Shown here piece by piece: positions 1-8,331 of a stretch of 64,000 nt of DNA. Numbering within the stretch: the first letter of the stretch is position 1; the number at the start of each line of letters is the position of its first letter. A program made the position numbers and the translations under genes. The DNA is from Rhodoferax sp. GTDB lineage: Bacteria > Pseudomonadota > Gammaproteobacteria > Burkholderiales > Burkholderiaceae_C. The notes beneath the pieces were generated by a model, which saw nothing but the letters and a program-made list of their open reading frames with translations, was not told the origin of the DNA and searched no databases. The stretch lies in assembly GCF_030653815.1 (NCBI RefSeq), contig NZ_JAURYQ010000016.1:30581-94580 (forward strand), in the 5' to 3' direction.

Positions 1-366
1 GCGGAGTCTGACCTTGAAGACAAGGAAAAGCGTCATCAACAAAATCACTGCGGTGGGGAGGAAACCAAGACTTTCCGACACGGCCACGTAAAACACCAGA
101 ACCAGTGGAATCAACAGAAAGCCGAGCGCGATGCGGCCCTGCCCCAACCAGCCGGGCAAGGTGATCCAACCCTCGGTACCAAGGGTTTTGACACCACGAA
201 AAACAAGAAACATGGCGCAGATCATCAAGCCCGTTGCGATCAATTGCGGAAACATGTTGGGCCCGACATTCTGACCCGGCAGCGGCGGGAAAGAACGGGC
301 ATGAAGGTAAATGGCGGCGCCAAAAGAACCAATCAGCAGGCCTGACAAAACGTCGTTGATTTTCAT
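1..366 (-). CDS. TctB-like small membrane subunit of a tripartite tricarboxylate transporter (partial, 3' end off the left edge)
   Basis: About 122 residues are visible, beginning MKINDVLSGLLIGSFGAAIY. They show the hydrophobic N-terminal helix, the GPNMFPQLIA stretch and two further hydrophobic helices that are typical of TctB, the small four-helix subunit of TTT transporters. The start is the ATG at 364-366. The gene lies directly downstream of the Bug/TctC binding protein on the same strand with a 145-base gap, and the large TctA permease is expected beyond the left edge. I infer that the system imports a carboxylate or sugar acid used by the dehydratase cluster on its other side; the substrate cannot be read from sequence. 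Confidence 0.8.
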   Translation of the reverse strand, partial: MKINDVLSGLLIGSFGAAIYLHARSFPPLPGQNVGPNMFPQLIATGLMICAMFLVFRGVKTLGTEGWITLPGWLGQGRIALGFLLIPLVLVFYVAVSESLGFLPTAVILLMTLFLVFKVRLR

Positions 367-511
367 GGCGAGTTTTGTTGTATCGACGGGTTCAAGTGAT
401 TGCTCACATCGGAGGCAAGCGAAAACCGGACAGCCATAAACAGCGACCTGTTCATGGCTGTTGCAGGAACGTAAAGTTGCACATCAAGCCGGTCAGCTGC
501 GTCCTGTCATG

Positions 512-1480
512 TTACCTGGCCATGCCTAGCGCACCCAGAATCTGCCCCATGTCGGCGTCGCCTTTTTCCATGAACTTGCCGAATCCGGCTCCATCAGCAT
601 AGGCCACGCCAAAGCCGCGCCCAGCCATGAAGTCCTGATACTCTTTGCTGCCGTTGATTTTTTTGAGTACAGTTTCCATTTTGGCCTGCACATCGGCAGG
701 CAGGCCCTTGGGGCCTGCAATTCCGCGCCATACGCCAATCGTCCAGCCGCTACCGGTCGCGCTTTTTAGCGTGGGCACGTTGGGATAAAGGGCAGCTGGG
801 GCATCGGCCATGACAGCAAGCGGGCGTGCCTTGCCGGCATCGATCAACGAGCGCGCCTCGGGCAGAGCGGCGGTGACAATATCAACTCCGCCCGCCGCCA
901 ATTCCAGCATCGCTGGCGCCGCGCCATTGGAAGGCACCCACGGCACAGCACTGGCTTCAAGCTTCAAATCCTTCAACATGCCGGCCAATGCCAGATGCCA
1001 AATGCCGCCCTGCCCGGTGCCGGACGCTTTCAACTTGCCCGGGTTGGCCCTGATGGCTTTCATCAGGTCGTCCATATTTTTGTAGGGCGAGGCAACACTC
1101 ACCGTGACGGCGGCCGGATCGACATTCATCAATGCCAGCGGCGTGTAATTTTTAGGAGTAAGCTGCGTCAGCCCCTGGTGATGCATCATCGAAATTTCGA
1201 CGGTGATCATGCCAAGGGTGTAGCCATCCGCTTGCGCGCCTGCGATGGCCTGATGACCGACCACACCGTTACCACCAGCACGATTGACCACGTTCACCGG
1301 CTGACCCAACTCTTTCTCCAGCAGGGCACCAACGATCCGTGCGGTGGCGTCGGTGCCACCGCCCGCAGCCCAGGGAACGATCAAGGTAATGGGTCGCTCT
1401 GGCCAGGCTGCATGCGCAGCAGAGAAGGAGCATGCCACTGCCAAGGCGGCAATAGATTTAAGGAGCGCTGTGAGTTTCAT
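512..1480 (-). CDS. Bug/TctC family periplasmic substrate-binding protein
   Basis: This 322-residue protein has a Sec signal peptide (residues 1 to about 24, ending AHA). The mature start, WPERPITLIVPWAAGGGTD, is diagnostic of the Bug (Bordetella uptake gene) receptors of TTT transporters. Length is normal for the family. It should capture a carboxylate or aldonic acid in the periplasm and deliver it to the TctB/TctA permease encoded next on the same strand. It is transcribed divergently from the SDR gene at 1633, and the intergenic region holds a strong palindrome that could be the shared operator. Bug receptors are very numerous in Comamonadaceae, so the ligand is inferred only from the sugar-acid genes alongside. 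Confidence 0.9.
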   Translation of the reverse strand: MKLTALLKSIAALAVACSFSAAHAAWPERPITLIVPWAAGGGTDATARIVGALLEKELGQPVNVVNRAGGNGVVGHQAIAGAQADGYTLGMITVEISMMHHQGLTQLTPKNYTPLALMNVDPAAVTVSVASPYKNMDDLMKAIRANPGKLKASGTGQGGIWHLALAGMLKDLKLEASAVPWVPSNGAAPAMLELAAGGVDIVTAALPEARSLIDAGKARPLAVMADAPAALYPNVPTLKSATGSGWTIGVWRGIAGPKGLPADVQAKMETVLKKINGSKEYQDFMAGRGFGVAYADGAGFGKFMEKGDADMGQILGALGMAR

Positions 1481-1521
1481 TTGTGTTCCGCCTCAAAATT
1501 TAAGTGGATTAGGGTTAATCT

Positions 1522-1550
1522 CAATTGGCCAATTGGTAAGGCCAATTGAT
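1522..1550. promoter_or_regulatory. Palindromic operator candidate between the Bug receptor and SDR genes
   Basis: The perfect 14-base palindrome CAATTGGCCAATTG (1522-1535) is followed at 1541-1548 by the related half-element GCCAATTG. Both lie in an AT-rich divergent intergenic region. No regulator gene adjoins this site in the window, so the cognate factor may be the LysR protein at 7315 or a GntR/FCD-type regulator elsewhere. Confidence 0.45.
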
Positions 1551-1632
1551 AATCCCACGATCCGTCTTGCAATACAACGGTAGAAACCCTAGCAAGCCTG
1601 GCAGGTGTCCATTTTTAACCAAGGAAAAAACC

Positions 1633-2367
1633 ATGAGACTCAAAGGAAAAACAGCACTGGTGACCGCTGCGGGCCAGGGCATTGGCCGTGCTAGTGTGCT
1701 GGCCATGGCCGCCGAGGGCGCACAAGTGCTGGCCACCGATGTCAACGCCCAGTTGCTCGAGAGTTATGCCGGCGTGGCCAACGTCACCACGGCCCGCCTT
1801 GACGTGACCGACAAGGCGGCTATTCAAGCACTGGTGGCGGGCATGGCACCAGTGAACGTGCTGTTCAATTGCGCCGGGGTGGTGCACAACGGCAGCATCC
1901 TGCAGGCCACCGACGACGAATGGGATTTCGCGTTCAACCTGAACGTGCGCGCACAGTTCTGGATGATCCAGGCCGTGCTGCCCAAGATGCTGGCGGCCGG
2001 CGGTGGCAGCATCATCAACATGTCGAGTGTCTGCAGCAGCCTCAAGGGGCTGCCCAATCGCTTCATCTACGGCACCAGCAAGGCGGCCGTGGTGGGCCTG
2101 ACCAAATCGGTGGCCGCAGATTTTGTCGGCCAGGGTATTCGCTGCAACGCCATTGCACCGGGCACCGTCGACACACCCTCGCTCACCGAGCGCATCAACA
2201 GCTACCCGGACCCGGCTGAAGCGCGCAAGAATTTCATCGCACGGCAACCCATGGGGCGACTGGCCCAGGCCCATGAAATTGCACCTATCGTGGTCTACCT
2301 GGCCAGCGACGAGTCGGTATTTGCCAGCGGTCAACTGTTCTCGGTCGACGGCGGCATGACCATTTGA
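1633..2367 (+). CDS. SDR family dehydrogenase, probable 2-keto-3-deoxy-L-fuconate/pentonate 4-dehydrogenase
   Basis: This is a 244-residue classical short-chain dehydrogenase. It has a cofactor loop TAAGQGIG (residues 11-18), an acidic D36 after beta-2 that suggests NAD(H) preference, NCAG (79-82), and the YxxxK pair Y146/K150. The start at ATG 1633 follows AAGGAAAAAACC; an in-frame upstream extension lacks a ribosome site. It resembles the dehydrogenase that oxidises 2-keto-3-deoxy-L-fuconate to the 2,4-diketo acid in the non-phosphorylative fucose/rhamnose route. The next gene, 62 bases on, encodes an FAH-family hydrolase that would cleave that product. Both the family and the neighbour support a route-II branch ending in pyruvate plus a short hydroxy acid. 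Exact chain length of the substrate is unresolved. Confidence 0.75.
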   Translation: MRLKGKTALVTAAGQGIGRASVLAMAAEGAQVLATDVNAQLLESYAGVANVTTARLDVTDKAAIQALVAGMAPVNVLFNCAGVVHNGSILQATDDEWDFAFNLNVRAQFWMIQAVLPKMLAAGGGSIINMSSVCSSLKGLPNRFIYGTSKAAVVGLTKSVAADFVGQGIRCNAIAPGTVDTPSLTERINSYPDPAEARKNFIARQPMGRLAQAHEIAPIVVYLASDESVFASGQLFSVDGGMTI

Positions 2368-2429
2368 ATCCGCAGCGTCTGGCTGCCCACGCTCACTGTT
2401 AATCCAACCCCCAACTGAAAGGAAAATCC

Positions 2430-3278
2430 ATGAAACTCGTTCGTTACGGCGAGGCCGGCAAGGAAAAACCCGGTCTGATCGATGCCGATGGCAAACTGCG
2501 CAGCCTGAGCGCAGTGATCAAGGACATCAACCCCGAGCAGCTCGGCGACGCGATGTTGGAAAAATTGCGCAAACTCAAGGCGGCGGATCTGCCGCTGGTC
2601 AAGGGCAAGCCGCGCCTGGGCAGCCCGTTGAGCGGCGTTGGCAAGTTCATTGCCATCGGCCTGAACTACGCCGACCATGCCGCGGAGTCCGGCCTGCCGA
2701 TTCCGGCGGAGCCCATCGTTTTCATGAAGGCCACCACCTGTATTCAGGGGCCCAATGACCCGGTCATGCTGCCCAAGGGCTCCAAGAAAACCGACTGGGA
2801 AGTCGAGCTGGGCGTGGTCATTGGCACCAAGGCGCGTTACGTGTCACAAAAAGACGCGCTGAGCCATGTGGCGGGTTACTGCACCATCAATGACGTCAGC
2901 GAACGTGAGTTCCAGATTGAGCGCGGCGGCACCTGGGACAAGGGCAAGGGTTGTGACACTTTCGGCCCGCTGGGACCCTGGCTGGTGACGCGTGATGAGG
3001 TGCCCAATCCGCAAAAGCTCGGCATGTGGCTGGACCTCAATGGCCAACGCATGCAAACCGGCTCGACCCGCACCATGATTTTCAGTGTCGCCAAGCTGGT
3101 CAGCTACGTGAGCCAGTTCATGACCCTGATGCCCGGGGATGTCATCACCACCGGCACGCCCCCGGGTGTGGGCCTGGGCATGAAGCCACCGCTTTACCTT
3201 AAAAAAGGCGATGTGATGACGCTGGGCATCGAGGGTCTGGGCGAGCAGCAGCAGGTGGTGGTGCCGTTCAGGCTTTAA
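2430..3278 (+). CDS. FAH-family hydrolase, probable 2,4-diketo-3-deoxy-L-fuconate/pentonate hydrolase
   Basis: This 282-residue protein has the fumarylacetoacetate hydrolase fold, with the acidic metal ligands E124, E126 (in WEVELG) and D155 (in INDVSERE) and a GDVITTGTPPGVG segment near the C-terminus. The ATG at 2430 follows an AAAGGA site. The N-terminal MKLVRYG opening and the length match the hydrolases that split 2,4-diketo-3-deoxy acids into pyruvate and a hydroxy acid. It forms an apparent two-gene unit with the SDR gene and overlaps the convergent FAH gene by 11 bases. A generic acylpyruvase or ureidoglycolate-lyase annotation is possible for this family, but the pathway neighbours favour the sugar-acid role. 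Confidence 0.75.
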   Translation: MKLVRYGEAGKEKPGLIDADGKLRSLSAVIKDINPEQLGDAMLEKLRKLKAADLPLVKGKPRLGSPLSGVGKFIAIGLNYADHAAESGLPIPAEPIVFMKATTCIQGPNDPVMLPKGSKKTDWEVELGVVIGTKARYVSQKDALSHVAGYCTINDVSEREFQIERGGTWDKGKGCDTFGPLGPWLVTRDEVPNPQKLGMWLDLNGQRMQTGSTRTMIFSVAKLVSYVSQFMTLMPGDVITTGTPPGVGLGMKPPLYLKKGDVMTLGIEGLGEQQQVVVPFRL

Positions 3279-4452
3279 GCACGCGGCGCCGGTTCAGGTC
3301 TTGCATCAGCGCCCGGATGCCATAGGTCCAGGGCGCTACCTTGTCGGAGGCATTGACACGGTTCACCAGGCACCCCAGCGTGGCGGTGGACACCGTCACC
3401 ACGTCGCCCAATTCATGGGTGAACCCCTGGCCGGGCCCATGCCGGTCTTGCGTGGGCGCAAACATGGTGCCCAAAAACAGCATGAAACCGTCAGGGTACT
3501 GGTGGTTGGGTCCAAAGGCATGTTCGACCAGTTCCAGCGGGTCCCGGCTGATCTTGCTCATGGAACTGCTGCCCTGCATGCAAAAGCCGTTGGCCGCCGT
3601 CACCTGCATGGCCAGGTCACAGGCGCGCACGGAGTCAAGGCTGAAGTGCGCATCGAACAAGCGGATGAACGGCCCGATGGCGCATGATGCGTTGTTGTCC
3701 TTGGCCTTGCCCAGCAACAGGGCGCTGCGCCCCTCGAAGTCGCGCAGGTTCACGTCATTGCCCAGCGCGGCTCCCTGAACCTGCCCGCGGCTGTTGACCG
3801 CCAGCACAATTTCGGGTTCGGGGTTGTTCCAGTGGCTACCCGGATGGATGCCGACCTCGGCGCCCACCCCCACGGCGCTCATCGGCTGCGCTTTGGTGAA
3901 AATTTCGGCATCGGGGCCAATGCCCACTTCCAGGTACTGCGACCAGGCCCCCTGCGCGAGCAGGGCCTCCTTGAGCTTGGCCGACTCGCTGGAGCCGGGC
4001 TTGATGCTGCTCAGGTTGTCACCAATCACGGCCACCACCGCCTGGCGCACGCTGTCGGCCCGGCTGGCGTCGCCGCGTGCCTGCTCCTCGATGACACGCT
4101 CCAACATCGATGAAATAAAGGTCACGCCGCTGGCCTTGATGGCCTGCAGGTCACAGGGCGCCAAAAACCAGGGCAAGGCCGGGTTACGCTCGTCCTGCGA
4201 CGAATTCTTGAGTATCGCCTCGGTGTCGCCCAGGCGGGTACCGGCGTGTTGGCGTACCGCAGCCGCAGGGTCGTCGAGTTCCAGCAAGTCCGACATGGTG
4301 ACGGCAGCCGAACTCAGGTCATAAACCCCGTCGGGTTTGATGCACACCAGCACCGGCCCGACGTCGTTCAACCAGACACGGCCCACCAGGGTGGCGCTGG
4401 CGGCGTCCAAGGGAAGACAAATTGCGCTTGACAGGTGATTCAACATAAACAT
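3268..4452 (-). CDS. FAH-superfamily 2-keto-3-deoxy-D-xylonate/pentonate dehydratase (XylX/AraD1-like)
   Basis: The protein has about 394 residues, longer than ordinary FAH enzymes. It carries the blocks VTFISSMLERVIEEQARG, SQYLEVGIGPDAEIFTK and LGNDVNLRDFEGRSALL that I recognise from XylX, the Caulobacter 2-keto-3-deoxy-D-xylonate dehydratase. It would remove water from a 2-keto-3-deoxy-pentonate to give alpha-ketoglutarate semialdehyde. Start choice is uncertain: ATG at 4452 follows AAAGAATGGA, ATG 4446 is also in frame, and ATG 4479 overlaps the upstream stop as ATGA, which would imply translational coupling. It is the last gene of the dehydratase unit and overlaps the convergent FAH gene at its 3' end. 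The adjacent DapA-type enzyme would catalyse the same formal reaction on the L-arabinose-derived isomer. Confidence 0.75.
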   Translation of the reverse strand: MFMLNHLSSAICLPLDAASATLVGRVWLNDVGPVLVCIKPDGVYDLSSAAVTMSDLLELDDPAAAVRQHAGTRLGDTEAILKNSSQDERNPALPWFLAPCDLQAIKASGVTFISSMLERVIEEQARGDASRADSVRQAVVAVIGDNLSSIKPGSSESAKLKEALLAQGAWSQYLEVGIGPDAEIFTKAQPMSAVGVGAEVGIHPGSHWNNPEPEIVLAVNSRGQVQGAALGNDVNLRDFEGRSALLLGKAKDNNASCAIGPFIRLFDAHFSLDSVRACDLAMQVTAANGFCMQGSSSMSKISRDPLELVEHAFGPNHQYPDGFMLFLGTMFAPTQDRHGPGQGFTHELGDVVTVSTATLGCLVNRVNASDKVAPWTYGIRALMQDLNRRRVLKA

Positions 4453-4475
4453 TCCATTCTTTAAAAAAACAGGCT

Positions 4476-5405
4476 TCATTTGCCCCAGCGCAGCACCATG
4501 GGGTTCAGGCGCCGGGCGACTTCGAGCAGACCGGCGCGCACCGCCGGGTGCATGGCTGGCCACGGGTGGCGCGGTGCCTCGCAGGCAATCACACCGCCGG
4601 CTTTCATCAGCGCCTTGGCGCTCAGGATACCGCCCTGACGGTTCTCGTAGTTGATCAGCGGCAGCCATTGCTGATACAGGGAAAAAGCGTCCTCGCGCCG
4701 ACCCGCAGCGTAGGCGTCCATGATCAGGCGAATGCCATCGGGGTAGCCGCCACCGGTCATGGCACCGGTAGCACCGGCGTCCAGGTCGGGCAGCAGGGTG
4801 ATGGCTTCCTCGCCGTCCCACGGGCCCTCAATGGCATCGCCGCCCAGGCGAATGAGTTCACGCAACTTGGACGCTGCACCTGCCGTTTCGATTTTGAAAT
4901 AGGCCACCTGCGCGATCTCCTTGGCCATGCGTGCCAAAAAAGCGGCCGACATGGGTGTGCCGGCGGCGGGTGCGTCCTGGATCATGATGGGGATGTCGAT
5001 GGCGTCTGAGACACCGGCATAAAACTCGTAAATTTTTTCCTCGGAGACCCGGAAGGTGGCGCCGTGGTAAGGCGGCATCACCATCACCATGGCGGCGCCC
5101 TGCTCTTGCGCGCGCCGACTGCGCTGGGCGCACACCTCCGTGCTGAAGTGGGTGGTGGTGACGATCACCGGCACCCGGCCAGCCACGTGGTCAAGGATGG
5201 TGCGGGTCAGCAGCTCGCGCTCATCGTCCGACAGCAAAAACTGCTCGGAAAAATTGGCCAGAATGCACAGCCCGTTGGAGCCCGCGTCGATCATGAAGTC
5301 GACGCAGCGCTTCTGGCTGGCAAGGTCCAGCTCGCCGTTGTCATGGAAGGTAGTCGGAACCACAGGAAAAACGCCCTTGTAACGGGCTGGGGTGTTGCTT
5401 GTCAT
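4476..5405 (-). CDS. araD: 2-keto-3-deoxy-L-arabonate dehydratase (DapA/NAL superfamily)
   Basis: This 309-residue DHDPS-like (beta/alpha)8 protein closely matches my memory of the Azospirillum brasilense L-KDA dehydratase over its whole length. Matching stretches include GVFPVVPTTF, GLCILANFSEQF, IEGPWDGEEAITLL and the Schiff-base lysine K171 in AYFKIET. It should dehydrate 2-keto-3-deoxy-L-arabonate to alpha-ketoglutarate semialdehyde in the cytoplasm. It lies 28 bases downstream of the IlvD-type dehydratase that makes its substrate, and its stop codon overlaps a possible start of the XylX-like gene. No alpha-ketoglutarate semialdehyde dehydrogenase is present in this window, so that step must be encoded elsewhere. 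Confidence 0.88.
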   Translation of the reverse strand: MTSNTPARYKGVFPVVPTTFHDNGELDLASQKRCVDFMIDAGSNGLCILANFSEQFLLSDDERELLTRTILDHVAGRVPVIVTTTHFSTEVCAQRSRRAQEQGAAMVMVMPPYHGATFRVSEEKIYEFYAGVSDAIDIPIMIQDAPAAGTPMSAAFLARMAKEIAQVAYFKIETAGAASKLRELIRLGGDAIEGPWDGEEAITLLPDLDAGATGAMTGGGYPDGIRLIMDAYAAGRREDAFSLYQQWLPLINYENRQGGILSAKALMKAGGVIACEAPRHPWPAMHPAVRAGLLEVARRLNPMVLRWGK

Positions 5406-5433
5406 GGGCTTCTTCGTTGTTGGAAGGGTCGGG

Positions 5434-7182
5434 TCAGTGTGAATGCCGGGGCACCTCGGCGCCGCGGCAGCCTACCAGAAAATCAAAATCGCAGCCTTCG
5501 TCGGCCTGCAATACGCGGTCAATGTAGAGCTGCTGGTAACCACTCTTGGGCGCCGCCGGCGTCGCTGCCTGCTGCGCCTGGCGCGCCGCAAAACGCCGGG
5601 CGACCTCGGCGTCGCTCACTTCAAGCTCCAGCTTGCCGGCATAGCTGTCCAGCGCGATCCAGTCGCCGTCCTGCACGATGGCCAGCGGCCCGCCAGCCGC
5701 CGCTTCAGGTGCCACATGCAGCACCACCGTACCGTAGGCGGTGCCACTCATGCGGGCGTCCGAGATGCGCACCATGTCGGTGATGCCCTGCGCCAGCAGC
5801 TTGGGCGGCAGGCCCATGTTGCCAACTTCGGCCATGCCTGGGTAACCCTTGGGGCCGCAGTTTTTCATCACCAGCACCGAGCTGGCATCGACCACCAGGT
5901 CGGGGTCAATGATGCGCGCCTTGTAGTGGTCAAAATCCTCAAACACCACGGCCTGGCCGCGGTGCTTCATCAGCGCCGGCGTGGCCGCGGAAGGCTTGAG
6001 CACGGCGCCACGCGGTGCCAGATTGCCGCGCAACACACACAGGCTGCCGTCCTTGACCAGGGGATTGTCGAGCGGGCGAATGACCTCGGCGTTGTGGTTG
6101 GGTGCGTCCAGCACGTTGTCCCAGATCGACTTGCCGTTCACGGTCAATGCATTCTTGTGGGGCAGCAAACCGCCCTCGCCCATGCGGCGCAGCACGGCCG
6201 GCAGGCCGCCCGCATAGTAAAAATCTTCCATCAGGAAACGTCCCGACGGTTGCAGGTCGACCAGCGTGGGTGTGCCCCGGCCAATGGTCGTCCAGTCATC
6301 GAGTTCCAGCGGCACACCGATGCGCCCGGCAATGGCCTTGAGGTGGATGGCGGCATTGGTGGAGCCCCCAATGGCGGCGTTGACACGGATGGCGTTCTCA
6401 AACGCCTCGCGGGTCAGGACTTTGGACAGCTTCAGATCTTCCCAGACCATGTCGACAATGCGCATGCCCGACATGTGCGCCAGCACATAGCGGCGCGCAT
6501 CGACCGCCGGAATGGCGGCGTTGTGGGGCAGTGAGGTGCCCAGCGCCTCGGCCATGCAGGCCATGGTGGAGGCCGTGCCCATGGTGTTGCAGGTGCCGGC
6601 CGAGCGCGACATGCCGGCTTCGGCCGACATGAACTCGTTGAGCGAAATTTTTCCCGCCTTGACGGCTTCATGCAGCTGCCAGACCACCGTGCCCGAGCCG
6701 ATGTCGCGGCCCTCGTGTTTGCCGTTCAACATCGGGCCACCGGTGACCACGATGGTGGGAATGTCGCAACTGGCCGCGCCCATCAGCAGCGCCGGTGTGG
6801 TCTTGTCGCAGCCGACCAGCAGCACCACGGCGTCCATCGGATTGCCGCGAATGGACTCTTCCACGTCCATGCTGGCCAGGTTGCGCGTCAGCATGGCGGT
6901 GGGGCGCAGATTGGACTCGCCGTTGGAAAACACCGGGAATTCGACCGGAAAGCCGCCAGCCTCGGAAATGCCGCGCTTGACATGCTCGGCGATCTTGCGA
7001 AAGTGCGCGTTGCAGGGCGTCAGTTCGGACCAGGTGTTGCAAATGCCGATGATCGGCTTGCCCTGGAATTCATGGTCAGGAATACCCTGGTTCTTCATCC
7101 AGCTGCGGTACATGAAACCGTTTTTGTCGGCAGTGCCAAACCAGGCAGCAGAACGCAGGGGTTTCTTGGGGGTCGGGGACAT
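5434..7182 (-). CDS. araC: L-arabonate-type dehydratase, IlvD/Edd family
   Basis: This 582-residue IlvD/Edd enzyme carries the three iron-sulfur cysteines expected for sugar-acid dehydratases: C57 (SELTPCN), C125 (LLVGCDKTTP) and C198 (AGTCNTMG). The opening segment PLRSAAWFG and the full-length core resemble Azospirillum L-arabonate dehydratase rather than amino-acid IlvD. It would convert an aldonate such as L-arabonate to the 2-keto-3-deoxy acid. It is the first gene of the araC-araD-xylX-like unit, reading away from the LysR gene at 7315 across an AT-rich intergenic region with an inverted repeat. Sugar-acid IlvD enzymes are often promiscuous, so D-xylonate or L-fuconate are plausible alternatives. 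Confidence 0.87.
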   Translation of the reverse strand: MSPTPKKPLRSAAWFGTADKNGFMYRSWMKNQGIPDHEFQGKPIIGICNTWSELTPCNAHFRKIAEHVKRGISEAGGFPVEFPVFSNGESNLRPTAMLTRNLASMDVEESIRGNPMDAVVLLVGCDKTTPALLMGAASCDIPTIVVTGGPMLNGKHEGRDIGSGTVVWQLHEAVKAGKISLNEFMSAEAGMSRSAGTCNTMGTASTMACMAEALGTSLPHNAAIPAVDARRYVLAHMSGMRIVDMVWEDLKLSKVLTREAFENAIRVNAAIGGSTNAAIHLKAIAGRIGVPLELDDWTTIGRGTPTLVDLQPSGRFLMEDFYYAGGLPAVLRRMGEGGLLPHKNALTVNGKSIWDNVLDAPNHNAEVIRPLDNPLVKDGSLCVLRGNLAPRGAVLKPSAATPALMKHRGQAVVFEDFDHYKARIIDPDLVVDASSVLVMKNCGPKGYPGMAEVGNMGLPPKLLAQGITDMVRISDARMSGTAYGTVVLHVAPEAAAGGPLAIVQDGDWIALDSYAGKLELEVSDAEVARRFAARQAQQAATPAAPKSGYQQLYIDRVLQADEGCDFDFLVGCRGAEVPRHSH

Positions 7183-7269
7183 GGGGTTTCTTTCAAGTCA
7201 GGATTGATGCATCACTGGCGGCATCGTAGGCGCTTGATGCATACATGACAAGTGAATATTTATGATTAA

Positions 7270-7291
7270 TTGATATACTTTTTTATATCAA
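7270..7291. promoter_or_regulatory. Inverted repeat, candidate LysR operator
   Basis: A perfect inverted repeat TTGATATA / TATATCAA (7270-7277 and 7284-7291) with a six-base spacer lies in the AT-rich divergent region. It is 88 bases upstream of the IlvD-type dehydratase start and 24 bases before the LysR start. It is well placed to bind the LysR product. Confidence 0.55.
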
Positions 7292-7314
7292 TGAACCACG
7301 CGGGAGACCCGACC

Positions 7315-8253
7315 ATGGAAGACAGCTCCGCCATACGGCGCCCCCACCACCAGCTCAAGACCCGCCAGATGGCCCTGCTGATGGCCATCGATGAAACGCG
7401 CAACCTGCACCAGGCTGCGCTGGCCACACACATGAGCCAACCGGCCGCCTCCAAAATGCTCAAGGACATGGAGGAACTGTTTGGCGTGGCCTTGTTCGAA
7501 CGGCTGCCACGCGGCATGCGGCCCACGGTCTACGGCGACACCCTGGTGCGTCATGTCCGCATGGCCCTGGACAACCTGGCCCAAGGCCAGAGCGCCATGG
7601 CCGCGCTGCAAGCCGGTTTGTCCGGGCAGGTCAATGTCGGCGTGATCCTGACACCGTCGATGACGCTGGTGCCCCAGGCCATCGCCGCCATCAAGGCCGA
7701 GGCGCCGCAGTTGAGCATTGGCGTTGACGTGGGCACCAGCGATGTGCTGGTGGACGGGCTCAAGCGCGGTCGACTCGACTTTCTGATCGCCCGTATTCCG
7801 GCCAAGGAAGAAGACCTGAGCCTGGTCTACGAAGACCTGTCGGAAGAAACCGAGTGTGCGGTGGTGCGCCTGGGCCACCCCCTGCTGGACCGCCCGGCGC
7901 TCACACTGCAGGACCTGGCCAGCCGCGCCTGGATCCTGTCGCCCCGTGGCAGTATCCTGCGCCACCAGTTCGACATGCTGTTTCGCCGCCATGGTCTGGC
8001 GCCACCGACCAACGTGGTTGAAACCACCGCCATGTCGGTGATCAAGGCACTGCTGCAACAGACCGACTTTTTGCACCTGATGCCGCGGGAAGTGGCGCGC
8101 TATTACGCGGCCTGCGGCGAGCTGGCGATTCTGCCGGTGGAGCTGGCCTGCAACATGGAGAGCTACGGCCTCATCCTGCGCGCCGACCAGGTGCTGTCGC
8201 CTGGAGCCAGCCTGCTGCTCGGGGCAATTCGCCGGGTGGCCGCTGGCCTGTAG
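7315..8253 (+). CDS. LysR family regulator of the sugar-acid cluster (GguR/GbpR-like)
   Basis: This 312-residue LysR-type regulator has an N-terminal winged helix-turn-helix (residues about 15-75, including the AALATHMSQPAASKMLKDME recognition region) and a C-terminal effector domain. The ATG at 7315 is chosen because GGGAG lies eight bases upstream. An upstream TTG at 7270 would place the operator repeat inside the gene. Residues after the helix resemble GguR/GbpR, regulators of sugar and sugar-acid uptake and oxidation in alpha- and betaproteobacteria. It is transcribed divergently from the araC-type operon and probably controls it through the inverted repeat at 7270-7291. The inducer would be a pathway aldonate or keto acid, which is inference. 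Confidence 0.82.
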   Translation: MEDSSAIRRPHHQLKTRQMALLMAIDETRNLHQAALATHMSQPAASKMLKDMEELFGVALFERLPRGMRPTVYGDTLVRHVRMALDNLAQGQSAMAALQAGLSGQVNVGVILTPSMTLVPQAIAAIKAEAPQLSIGVDVGTSDVLVDGLKRGRLDFLIARIPAKEEDLSLVYEDLSEETECAVVRLGHPLLDRPALTLQDLASRAWILSPRGSILRHQFDMLFRRHGLAPPTNVVETTAMSVIKALLQQTDFLHLMPREVARYYAACGELAILPVELACNMESYGLILRADQVLSPGASLLLGAIRRVAAGL

Positions 8254-8331
8254 GCAGCGTCTTCGGGCAGCAAGCTGGAAGGGTTTCGCCGATCCCGCGA
8301 CGATCGACATCGGCCTGCGCCTTGGCAAAGC

